A DNA stretch of 64,000 nt. Origin: VAZQ01 sp036557665 (GTDB taxonomy: Bacteria; Pseudomonadota; Alphaproteobacteria; Rhizobiales; Xanthobacteraceae). Made by a program: the position numbers and the translations under genes. Below the pieces are notes generated by a model. The model was given only the letters and a program-made list of their open reading frames with translations, was not told where the DNA came from and did no database searches. Where the stretch lies: the NCBI GenBank assembly GCA_036557665.1, contig DATBHG010000007.1:10870-74869 (forward strand). Reading direction: 5' to 3'. Below are positions 24,025-31,794 of the stretch, one piece after another (the first letter of the stretch is position 1; every line of letters starts with the position of its first letter).

Positions 24025-24366
24025 TTAGACCCCCCCGCCCGGGGCGTAGCAACGGATCCTCGTTTCGCCCCTCTCGACGTACCACCACACGACAGGCGCA
24101 CCGTGTGGATTGCCGCTACGGATCACCACCTCATCAGGTACGGGCTGCCAATCGTGCCCCGGCCAACGGGTCCAATATTGGCCGTCGCGAATATCCTCCT
24201 CGGCATAAATGCCATCCGCCTCGCTGCAGCAAAGCGCGCCCGTTTTTGGGGATTTCTGCGCACGAAACCAGGCCCGCACTTCGGGCGCCACCGAATTGTA
24301 TTGGCCATAGTCGCGCGCCAGCACAGGTGCACAAAGCAGAAGCAGGACCAGCACAATACGAAGCAC
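24025..24366 (-). CDS. Small exported protein with CC motif, unrecognised
   Basis: 113 residues from a GTG at 24366. This start is chosen because an AGAGG ribosome site precedes it and a clean signal peptide begins there (LRIVLVLLLLCAPVLA, cleavage before RDYGQ); the longer frame to 24489 adds a non-signal head. The mature part has WFRAQKSPKTGALCCSEADG, then WTRWPGHDWQPVPDEVV and a final WWYVERGETRIRCYAPGGG. Similar CCS(E/D)AD proteins are common in Bradyrhizobium-like genomes. Periplasmic location is likely; function unknown. The adjacent Cys pair plus a distal Cys could bind metal or form a disulfide. Confidence 0.65.
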   Translation of the reverse strand: MLRIVLVLLLLCAPVLARDYGQYNSVAPEVRAWFRAQKSPKTGALCCSEADGIYAEEDIRDGQYWTRWPGHDWQPVPDEVVIRSGNPHGAPVVWWYVERGETRIRCYAPGGGV

Positions 24367-24726
24367 GGTCGACCTCTTGAATGAACAGGCTCTCAATTCA
24401 CCGTCGTCACAATGGACCGCTGTTGCAATGTTCCTCACGGACTTGCCGCTTACTCGCGGTATCGGCCGCAATAGTTTCGCGAAATACAATGCGAGACATG
24501 AAAAAGGGTTCCGCGAGTCGCATACCCGACAGACTGCACGCTATGGTTGATGAATCTTCGCCCGCAAACCGCAAGCCGCGGCACCTCGGCTCACAAGGGC
24601 CGCGCCGGGCAAAAAAGCCTGGGAGTCCTTTGGGAGCGGCAGCCGATCGATAAGACATCCTTTGGACAAACGAGGGTGGATGTTCCACACTCCTGAGCCT
24701 TATCGTACCGCCAGCCGGAGATGCCG

Positions 24727-25641
24727 ATGAGATCCGACCGAGCCGCCTCAGCCGGCACAGCGACCTCACTTGATAGACGACAGCTCGTCATGAGCGGCGC
24801 ATCGGCTCTGACGGCGCTGATTCTTCCGTCTAATTCGCGTGCAGACGTTCGCGCCCCGTATGACTGGAACGCAACTCCGCCGACGGAGTCGAAGGACGGC
24901 TTCATCGACTGGATGACGGCGAACCGCGGAGAGGATGCAGAATTCCTCGGAAAGCGCTGGGACCGCTTCCAGGAGCTTCTGGCACAGCGCGACATCTGGG
25001 GGGAGCGCGACAAGCGCGCCTTCCTGCTCACCCCGCGGGAAGAGTTCGTTACGCCTCAGAATAGAAGCCGTGCCTACGAGTGGCACTATCTACCGATCGG
25101 CTATGGGGTGACCATAACCGGCCCGCACACCGTCGCCCGAATGACGAATTCGCTCAATGTGAAATTCGATGACAAAGTGCTCGAGATCGGTACTGGTTCG
25201 GGCTATCAGTCGGCATACCTTTCGAACCTGACAGAGAAGGTATTTTCAATCGAGATCATCAAACCCCTCGCCGAGCGCACCTGGGCGCTGTACGAATCTC
25301 TGATTGGGCGGGGATACAGCGAGTACAAGGCGATAACGAAGAAGCATGCCGATGGCTATTACGGCTGGGAAGAAGAGGCGCCTTTCGACAAAATTATCGT
25401 CACCTGCGGCATCGACCACATTCCGCCGCCTCTCCTGCAGCAGCTCAAGCCCGGTGGGGTCATGGTGATTCCAGTAGGGCGCCCGGGCTCCCAGCACGTA
25501 TTGAAGATCAGCAAGCACCGCGCCTCGGACGGGGCCACCAGCGTGGCCCGCTCGGACATCTATAACGGCAGCTCGGTTTCCTTTGTGCCTTTCACCAAGC
25601 TGGAAGGGGACGCCATCAAAGGAACGCACCGCGCCGATTAG
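24727..25641 (+). CDS. Protein-L-isoaspartate O-methyltransferase-like protein with export signal
   Basis: 304 residues from ATG 24727 (GGAG six bases before; ATG 24721 is too close). The core from about residue 95 follows PIMT/Pcm: a Pro-x-x-Ala-x-Met stretch (TGPHTVARMT), SAM motif I VLEIGTGSGYQSAYLS (151-166), FDKIIVTCGIDHIPPPLLQQLKPGGVMVIPVG. The N-terminus has SLDRRQLVMSGASALTALIL followed by a Ser-Arg-Ala cleavage-like site, which resembles a Tat signal. Canonical PIMT is cytoplasmic, about 210 residues, and has SQPY where this has TGPH. The substrate may therefore differ. Family call is firm; export is inference. Confidence 0.82.
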   Translation: MRSDRAASAGTATSLDRRQLVMSGASALTALILPSNSRADVRAPYDWNATPPTESKDGFIDWMTANRGEDAEFLGKRWDRFQELLAQRDIWGERDKRAFLLTPREEFVTPQNRSRAYEWHYLPIGYGVTITGPHTVARMTNSLNVKFDDKVLEIGTGSGYQSAYLSNLTEKVFSIEIIKPLAERTWALYESLIGRGYSEYKAITKKHADGYYGWEEEAPFDKIIVTCGIDHIPPPLLQQLKPGGVMVIPVGRPGSQHVLKISKHRASDGATSVARSDIYNGSSVSFVPFTKLEGDAIKGTHRAD

Positions 25642-25680
25642 GCCTCATTGCCCGGAGTTGCTGGATCGGCCCGCGCGAGC

Positions 25681-26535
25681 CTAGAAGCCGTTTCCACCTC
25701 CGAAGCGAAGATTGATCCCGAACAGAACCATGTGGATCCTTTGACTGATATCGATCGGAAACACCCTCCCTTGAACGATGGCGGATGTGAAAGGCACCTG
25801 CGTGGTGCCGAAGCCCAGGTAATCGTATTCCAAGGATAGTGAGACCGGAGCGTGGGCGAAGGCCCACTCCGCGCCGAAGCCGGCTGTCCAGCCGGTCATG
25901 GAGCTGCTGCCCAAGGCCACGACGCTCCCCGGCGGAACTTCGGGGGCGAAGCCGAGTGCGGTTTCGGGAGCGACCATCATCGTACCCAGCACGAACGGAA
26001 CAGTGAGCCCGTCGGGCGTGGATATGTTGAGGAGGTCATGGGCAAACGCGCCGCCGGCCTTCCCGTAGAGCAGAAGCGTCGGCAGCAGCGTGTATCCGAC
26101 CCGACCTGTCAGGGTCGCGACGGTCTGGATGTACGAGTTGTTGACCAGAATGGTCGCAGGCAGGACGTTGCTGCCTTTCATTCCAGAGAGATCGAGCAGG
26201 CCCTGCAGCCCGAACACGAAGGAGCCGGTCTGGTAATCGCAGCCGAGCTGGCCGCCCCCCGCCACCCCGCGCGCAGTCATGCCGCCGAGGCTCGTTCCCG
26301 CCGCAACTGTTGAGGTGCCGAAGGGCGGCTCCGCCGGCCCAAACGTCCCGAGGGTATCGACTCTGCTCATGGGCGCTGCGCCGCCCCCGATATTGACGCC
26401 GATGTAGCAGCCGGTCCAACTGTAGAGCGGAGCAAGCGGTGGAGGCTGGTAAGGTCCGAGGACTGCCATGTCGGCCCCCGCTGCATGGCCGGCAAGGCCG
26501 CACAGCAGCACGCATGCGAGCAACCACCTGTTCAT
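25681..26535 (-). CDS. Outer-membrane beta-barrel protein (Omp25/31-like)
   Basis: 284 residues from the ATG at 26535, where the signal peptide begins (MNRWLLACVLLCGLAGHAAGADM). Features of the rhizobial Omp25/Omp31 group: PPPLAPLYSWTGCYIGVNIGGG near the mature N-terminus, LGCDYQTGSFVFGLQGLLDLS, VGYTLLPTLLLYGKAGGAFAHD, MTGWTAGFGAEWAFAHAPVSLSLEYDYLGFG, and a terminal strand ending in Phe (INLRFGGGNGF), as expected for barrel assembly. It probably forms a small 8-stranded barrel. The gene is divergent from the enoyl-CoA hydratase-like gene. Confidence 0.88.
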   Translation of the reverse strand: MNRWLLACVLLCGLAGHAAGADMAVLGPYQPPPLAPLYSWTGCYIGVNIGGGAAPMSRVDTLGTFGPAEPPFGTSTVAAGTSLGGMTARGVAGGGQLGCDYQTGSFVFGLQGLLDLSGMKGSNVLPATILVNNSYIQTVATLTGRVGYTLLPTLLLYGKAGGAFAHDLLNISTPDGLTVPFVLGTMMVAPETALGFAPEVPPGSVVALGSSSMTGWTAGFGAEWAFAHAPVSLSLEYDYLGFGTTQVPFTSAIVQGRVFPIDISQRIHMVLFGINLRFGGGNGF

Positions 26536-26669
26536 GACGCGCTCACTGACCCACACCCAACGAGCCGAGTCTAGACCGGCCGGCCGTGCGAGTCTGTTGC
26601 TCTAATGCAACGCTTCCATAGGAATGTGCAGGAGCGGAGGGCTGGCAGGACCCATGCGGAGGACTTTGG

Positions 26670-27533
26670 ATGACCGATTACCGATACGAGTGCGTAAGCG
26701 TGAAGGTGAAGGATGGAATTGCCTGGGCGGCACTCAACCGACCGGAAAAACGCAATGCCATGTCGCCACAGCTGCATTACGAGATGGACGATGCGCTTGC
26801 GCGGTTGGAGGTTGACGATACGGTGAAGGTTCTGGTGGTCACCGGCGAGGGGGGAAACTTCAGCGCGGGACAAGATCTCAAGAAGTTTTTTCGCGAGCTC
26901 GAAAGAAACCCGGGCGAGCGCAAGAAGGCGGCCGCAGCCGCCAATCGTTGGCGGTGGGAGCGCCTCTACGGCTATGACAAGCCGACGATCGCGATGGTGC
27001 AGGGCTATTGCGTGGGCGGCGCCTTCATGCAGCTCCTGGCCTGCGACTTTGCCATAGCGGCGGAGAATGCGACCTTCTGCCTCTCGGAGGTGAACTGGGG
27101 GATCCTGCCCGGGGCACTTGTCTCCAAAGCGGTCGCCGACATGGTGCTGCCGCGCCATGCGCTTTACTACGCCTGCCTGGGTGATCCGTTTGACGGCAAG
27201 GAGGCCGCGCGTATCGGCATGATCAATTATGCCGTGCCGCCGGAGAAGCTCGAGACGGCGACCACCGAGCTTGCGGAAAAGCTGATGAGGAAAAGTCCCG
27301 CGGTGCTGCGCGCCACCAAGCAAGCCATCCGGCACGTGCGCACCATGGATGTACCGCAAGCCTACGATTATCTCGCCGAGAAGGGCAGGGCAATCAAGGT
27401 CGCCGACGCGGAGGATTCCTACAACACGGGGCTGCGCCAGTTCCTGGACGAGAAATCCTACAAACCTACGTTCGAGCCGTTCCGGCTGGGCACGAGCCCG
27501 CCGGCTGAAAGCTCAAGGGCGGCGAAGAAGTAG
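26670..27533 (+). CDS. Crotonase-fold enzyme, p-hydroxycinnamoyl-CoA hydratase/lyase-like with altered active site
   Basis: 287 residues. It follows HCHL (feruloyl-CoA hydratase/lyase) along its length: ALNRPEKRNAMSP, SAGQDLKKFFRELE, KPTIAMVQGYCVGGAF (oxyanion hole), CLSEVNWGILPGALVSKAVAD, and FLDEKSYKP at the C-terminus. The catalytic Glu (E140) is kept. Compared with my memory of the Pseudomonas enzyme, Tyr75 is Phe73, Ser123 is Met120 and Tyr239 is Ala236. The tyrosines bind the substrate's p-hydroxyl group, so the substrate is probably not feruloyl-CoA. It heads a plus-strand catabolic cluster. Confidence 0.85.
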   Translation: MTDYRYECVSVKVKDGIAWAALNRPEKRNAMSPQLHYEMDDALARLEVDDTVKVLVVTGEGGNFSAGQDLKKFFRELERNPGERKKAAAAANRWRWERLYGYDKPTIAMVQGYCVGGAFMQLLACDFAIAAENATFCLSEVNWGILPGALVSKAVADMVLPRHALYYACLGDPFDGKEAARIGMINYAVPPEKLETATTELAEKLMRKSPAVLRATKQAIRHVRTMDVPQAYDYLAEKGRAIKVADAEDSYNTGLRQFLDEKSYKPTFEPFRLGTSPPAESSRAAKK

Positions 27534-27577
27534 GTGGTCCCTGCGCCGACGACGCCGGCCGATTAAAGGGTAGCTCC

Positions 27578-28633
27578 ATGCTTGCGCGAATCCTGATGAT
27601 TGCGGGCCTGCTCGCAACATTTTCCCCGGCGGCCTTTGCCCAGTTCTACAAGGGCAAGACCATCACCATGATCGTCAACTATCCTGCCGGCGGTCCTAGC
27701 GACATCGAGGGTCGCATCGTCGCACAGCATTTGCCCGATCATATACCGGGAAAGCCGACCATCGTGATCAAGAACGTCGGCGGCGCCGGCGGTGTGATCG
27801 GGGCCAATCAGCTGGGCGAGGCGCCCCCCAACGGTGAGAACATGGGCTTTTTCACCTTGGACACCATCGGTCCCATCGTCGGCAACCCTGCCATTCGTGT
27901 GAACTACGCGGATTTCGCGCTCATCGCCGGCGTGGCCAACCCCCTCGTCGTCTACATGCGCAGGGACACGCCGCCCGGCATCAAGGTTGCGACCGACATC
28001 ATGAAAGCAAACGAGTTCAAGGCGCTCTCTCTTAATCTTCAAAGCAGCAACACCGTCAACCAGGCGCTCATGCTCGACCTCCTCGGCATCAAGAATCAGC
28101 CGGTGCCGGCGTTCCGCGGACTCAAGGATGTCGAGACCGCGATCCTGCAGAATCAAGGACAACTGGCGAACACTTCGCTTCCCGGCTGGACGGGCTCGGT
28201 CGAGCCGACCATGGCGGACATCGTGATCCCGTTATGGCAGCTCGCCCCGCGCGGCAAGGACGGTGGTTATCCGCGCAGCCCGGCGCTTCCTAACCTGCCC
28301 ACATTCGAGGAATTCTACGCCGCCGTTCGCGGCAAGAAGCCATCAGGGATGTTGTATGAGGCGCTGCGCGCGAGCGCCGATCCGCAGCTCGCGATGTTTC
28401 GTACGGCCGTGATGCCGCCGAAGACTCCCGAGGAGGCGTTGAACCCGATGCGCGCTGCATTCATCGAGCTATGGAAGGATGAGCAATTCATTCGCGACTA
28501 TTCCAACATCATCAAGACACCCCCGATGCTCGTCACCGGCGAGGAAGGCCAAGCCATTCTTGCCGGCCTCGGAACCATAACACCCGAGATCAAGGCGTTC
28601 ATCATCGATTATTCGAACCGCTTGGTGCATTAG
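27578..28633 (+). CDS. TctC/Bug-family periplasmic solute receptor
   Basis: 351 residues. Signal peptide 1-21 (AAFAQ). The mature start YKGKTITMIVNYPAGGPSDIEGRIVAQHLPDHIPGKPTIVIKNVGGAGG is the hallmark of tripartite tricarboxylate transporter receptors. Bug proteins bind small carboxylates, amides or aromatic acids. The middle and C-terminal parts diverge from the usual pattern (DVETAILQNQGQLANTSLPG), and the protein is about 25 residues longer than typical. No TctA/TctB membrane genes are in the window, so it is an orphan receptor, as is common in this order. It lies 44 bases after the hydratase-like gene and probably belongs to its operon. Confidence 0.88.
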   Translation: MLARILMIAGLLATFSPAAFAQFYKGKTITMIVNYPAGGPSDIEGRIVAQHLPDHIPGKPTIVIKNVGGAGGVIGANQLGEAPPNGENMGFFTLDTIGPIVGNPAIRVNYADFALIAGVANPLVVYMRRDTPPGIKVATDIMKANEFKALSLNLQSSNTVNQALMLDLLGIKNQPVPAFRGLKDVETAILQNQGQLANTSLPGWTGSVEPTMADIVIPLWQLAPRGKDGGYPRSPALPNLPTFEEFYAAVRGKKPSGMLYEALRASADPQLAMFRTAVMPPKTPEEALNPMRAAFIELWKDEQFIRDYSNIIKTPPMLVTGEEGQAILAGLGTITPEIKAFIIDYSNRLVH

Positions 28634-28659
28634 GGTAGGGCAGATCGAGCGGAGCAGCC

Positions 28660-29490
28660 GTGTCTGCCAGAGAGAGAAACACCCGCACCTCGGCAGAGAG
28701 AACAGCGTCGGCCGACCCAGGAGTGCCGGTTGTCTTTCTGCATGGAATAGGCGGCGCCTGCCGCATTTGGGAGCCTCAGCTCAGGAGCTTCGCACGTGCG
28801 GGCTTGCATCCGGTTGCCTTGGATCTTCTGGGTTATGGCAGCCGCCCACCGCTTCAATCCCTGGATTTTGAAATGCTGGCGCAGGATGTCGAGGACGCAA
28901 TCGCCGGCGGTGCTCTCGACCGCCCCGTGCTCGTGGCACACTCCTTGGGCGGGATGATTGCTCAGACCATGCTGCGCCGCCGGCCGCAAGACTATCGCGC
29001 GGCGGTGCTTTCGGGCACCAGTCCGGCCTTCGGCGATCCGTCAGGAGAGTTTCAGCAGAAGTTCGTCGCCGACCGCCTGGAGCCGCTGGCTCGGGGACGG
29101 AGCATGCCTGAGATCGCGGCCGAGATCGTCGCGGGACTGCTGGGGCCTTCGCCGGATCCGATCGGGCGCGCGCTTGCGGAGAGCTGCATGGCGGCGGTGC
29201 CCGCCTCCACGTACCGAGCGTGCGTGCGTTGCCTCATCGCATTCGACGAACGCGCCAATCTCGGCCGCATCCAGGTTCCGGTGCTTTGCCTTGCTGGCGA
29301 GCATGACCGCAACGCGCCGGCGCGGATGATGGAACGCATGGCGGGCAAGATCCCCGACGCGCGCTATGTATGCCTGCCCGGGGTTGGACATCTCGCCAAT
29401 CTCGAGGCGCCGCAAGCGTTCGATCGCGCCATTCTTGACTTCCTGCGCGAAGCTTTACCGCGCCGCACCGCGCAAGCCTCTCATGCATGA
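28660..29490 (+). CDS. Alpha/beta-hydrolase
   Basis: 276 residues starting at a GTG. The oxyanion region is VVFLHGIGGACRIW, the nucleophile S95 in VAHSLGGM, the acid Asp in LCLAGEHDRNAP and the His in LPGVGHLANLEAP, so the triad is complete. The layout matches small-molecule ester, lactone or C-C bond hydrolases of the 3-oxoadipate enol-lactonase/MhpC type; the exact substrate cannot be read. It follows the TctC gene by 26 bases and overlaps the acyl-CoA dehydrogenase start by 8 bases, so the two are coupled. Confidence 0.88.
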   Translation: MSARERNTRTSAERTASADPGVPVVFLHGIGGACRIWEPQLRSFARAGLHPVALDLLGYGSRPPLQSLDFEMLAQDVEDAIAGGALDRPVLVAHSLGGMIAQTMLRRRPQDYRAAVLSGTSPAFGDPSGEFQQKFVADRLEPLARGRSMPEIAAEIVAGLLGPSPDPIGRALAESCMAAVPASTYRACVRCLIAFDERANLGRIQVPVLCLAGEHDRNAPARMMERMAGKIPDARYVCLPGVGHLANLEAPQAFDRAILDFLREALPRRTAQASHA

Positions 29491-30751
29491 TCCGGCCGAA
29501 AGGCATGCGCCCGATCGGCCGATGTTTGCGCCCGATGCATTCCGGCTCTCGGCGTCACAGGCGGAGCTGATCGCCAAGGCGCGGGGATTCGGGCAGCGCG
29601 TGCTCGCCCCGCGCGCAGCAAAATATGACCGCGAAGCAAGCTTCCCGATCGATAACTTCCGCGACATGCATCGCGAGGGCTTGCTCGGGATCTGCATCCC
29701 CAAAGAGGAAGGCGGGCTCGGTGCGGACTTCGCGACCTATTGCCTCGCCGCAGCGGAGCTTGGTCGCTATTGCGGAGCGACCGCGCTGTCCTGGAACATG
29801 CATGTGTGCTCCACGCTGTGGTCGGGAGCGCTTGCTGACGATCTGGCAATGGCGGAAGCTGAGCGAGAGGGCCACAACAGGCGCCGGCGCATGCACTACC
29901 GGCGCATCCTGGATGAGGGCGCCATCTACGCGCAGCCGTTCTCCGAGGGCGGCGCTGCCGCCGCGGGCGTGGTGGCGTTCGGGACCGAAGCGCGCCCGGT
30001 ACCGGGCGGCTTTCGGGTGAGCGGCAAGAAGATCTTCGCCTCGCTCTCAGGGGCCGCGGATTACTATGGCGTGCTCTGCACCGAGCGAGCGCGGGGCGAG
30101 GAAGCCAGCCGCCGCAACACGCTTTACCTCGCCGTTCCGGCGAATGCCGAGGGGGTGTCGGTAGTCGGCGACTGGGATCCCCTGGGCATGCGCGGCACGG
30201 TCTCGCGCACGCTCCTGCTCAAGGATGCGTTCGTGCCGGAGCACGAGATGTTGATGCCGCATGGCATCTATTTCGAGGCGGCGACGCGCTGGCCGCATAT
30301 GTTCCTGACACTCTCGCCGACCTATATGGGGCTCGCCCAGGCCGCGTACGATTTCACCGTGGCCTATCTGCGCGGCGAGATGCCAGGCACGCCTCCGGTG
30401 AAGCGGCGCATGTATCCGACCAAGCAGATTGCGGTTGCCGAGATGCATATTCAACTCGAGCAGACGAAGGCGCTCTGGTTCCAGGCGATCAGTGAAGCCC
30501 GCCCCAATCCGAGCAAGGCGCAGGTGCTGCGCGCCTATGCAGCGCAGTACACGGTGATGGAGAACGCCAACGCGATCTCTGCCAAGGCGCTGCGCACCTG
30601 CGGCGGCCAGGCCATGCTCAAAAGCCTTGCGCTCGAGCGCGTCTATCGCGACAGCCGCTGTGGCTCCTTGATGCTGCCGTGGACGGCGGAGATCTGTCTT
30701 GATCGCATAGGTCGCGAGGCGCTTTACGAGCCGGGCGAAAAAGACGACTGA
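29483..30751 (+). CDS. Acyl-CoA dehydrogenase family protein
   Basis: 422 residues from the ATG at 29483, which overlaps the hydrolase end (the longer frame from 29366 runs through that gene). The N-terminal helical domain is about 20-130 (LLGICIPKEEGGLGADF), the beta domain about 145-260 (AQPFSEGGAAAAG, GGFRVSGKKIFASLSGAADYYGV, GDWDPLGMRGTVSRTLLLKDAFVPE), and the C-terminal helices run to the end (NANAISAKALRTCGGQAMLKSLALERVYRDSRCGSLM). FAD-dependent oxidation of an acyl-CoA, or monooxygenation as in related desulfurising DszC/HsaA-type members, is possible. An Arg/His-rich insertion at about 125-143 (EREGHNRRRRMHYRR) is uncommon. Confidence 0.88.
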   Translation: MHDPAERHAPDRPMFAPDAFRLSASQAELIAKARGFGQRVLAPRAAKYDREASFPIDNFRDMHREGLLGICIPKEEGGLGADFATYCLAAAELGRYCGATALSWNMHVCSTLWSGALADDLAMAEAEREGHNRRRRMHYRRILDEGAIYAQPFSEGGAAAAGVVAFGTEARPVPGGFRVSGKKIFASLSGAADYYGVLCTERARGEEASRRNTLYLAVPANAEGVSVVGDWDPLGMRGTVSRTLLLKDAFVPEHEMLMPHGIYFEAATRWPHMFLTLSPTYMGLAQAAYDFTVAYLRGEMPGTPPVKRRMYPTKQIAVAEMHIQLEQTKALWFQAISEARPNPSKAQVLRAYAAQYTVMENANAISAKALRTCGGQAMLKSLALERVYRDSRCGSLMLPWTAEICLDRIGREALYEPGEKDD

Positions 30752-30779
30752 CGACCCTGCGCTGAAGAAGGAGGCCGCA

Positions 30780-31715
30780 ATGTACGATGCAACGGATCCG
30801 CGATCGAGCCTGGCCTCCACAGCCAAGTCTGCAAGTCCCGTGGCGACCGTCCTCGCCGGCGCGGATTATGCAAAATTCTACGAGAGCGCGCCGCAGGAGA
30901 GCGGGCCACAGGGACGCACCTGGTACGCCCGCGGGCAGAACTTCATCGTTGCCCACTCGGAGGCCGAGCCGGGAGCCTCCTTCGAACGCCAAGACCAACC
31001 CGATGAATACGTCGTCCTCGTTCCCGTCCCCGACACATCGGCGACCATTCGCGTGGGACAATCAGTTGCGAACGTGCCTGGCGAATCGCTGGCGATCGTG
31101 CCGCCGGGACGCACCACCGTGACACTGCCGAACGGCGGGCGCATCGTTCGTTTTTTCACGACACGCTCCGAGGACCTTGCCGCGAAATGCTCGAACGCCC
31201 AGTCCTACGCCACGCGGCATCCCAATATTCCCCCCTTCGAGCCGTGGCCGGTCCCTCCAGCCGGATATCGCATTCGCGTCTACAGCCTCAAGGTTCCTCC
31301 CCAACCCGGACGCTTCGGCCGCATCTTCCGCTGCACGACCTTCATGATCAACTATCTCGATCCTTTCATCGGCCCCCGCGATGTCACCAAGATGTCGCCC
31401 CACCACCATGACGATTTCGAGCAGGGCTCGCTGTGCCTCGAAGGCGCGTTCACGCATCATCTGCGCTGGCCTTGGACCACAGACATGCGTGCCTGGCGCG
31501 AGGATGATCACGAGCACTGCGGCTCACCCTCGCTCGTCGTGATTCCGCCGCCGAGCATTCACACTTCTCAAGCCACCGCGCCCGGAGTGAACCAGCTGGT
31601 CGATATCTTTTGTCCGCCGCGCATGGATTTTTCCGAAAAGCCCGGCTGGGTGCTCAATGCCGATGAGTATCCCATGCCGCAGGGCAAGGAGGGTGCGGAA
31701 GGGCGAAAGCGATAG
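30780..31715 (+). CDS. Cupin-fold protein, unassigned
   Basis: 311 residues, no signal peptide, strong ribosome site (AAGGAGG). It appears bicupin: a first half at about 45-130 (QPDEYVVLVPVPD, PPGRTTVTLPNGGRIVRFF) and a second at about 165-300 containing MSPHHHDDFEQGSLCLEG, whose H208-H210 and E214 resemble cupin motif 1 metal ligands, then VVIPPPSIHTSQA as motif 2. Cupins of this type are often metal-dependent dioxygenases or isomerases. The gene lies between the dehydrogenase and the amidase and probably takes part in the same pathway. I do not recognise the specific family. Confidence 0.72.
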   Translation: MYDATDPRSSLASTAKSASPVATVLAGADYAKFYESAPQESGPQGRTWYARGQNFIVAHSEAEPGASFERQDQPDEYVVLVPVPDTSATIRVGQSVANVPGESLAIVPPGRTTVTLPNGGRIVRFFTTRSEDLAAKCSNAQSYATRHPNIPPFEPWPVPPAGYRIRVYSLKVPPQPGRFGRIFRCTTFMINYLDPFIGPRDVTKMSPHHHDDFEQGSLCLEGAFTHHLRWPWTTDMRAWREDDHEHCGSPSLVVIPPPSIHTSQATAPGVNQLVDIFCPPRMDFSEKPGWVLNADEYPMPQGKEGAEGRKR

Positions 31716-31794
31716 TAACCAGTCCAACAAAGTCAGTGCATGCTCTTCGCTGCGCTTGCGAGGCGGCATCCTGGGCGAGAGCATAAGGATGTAA

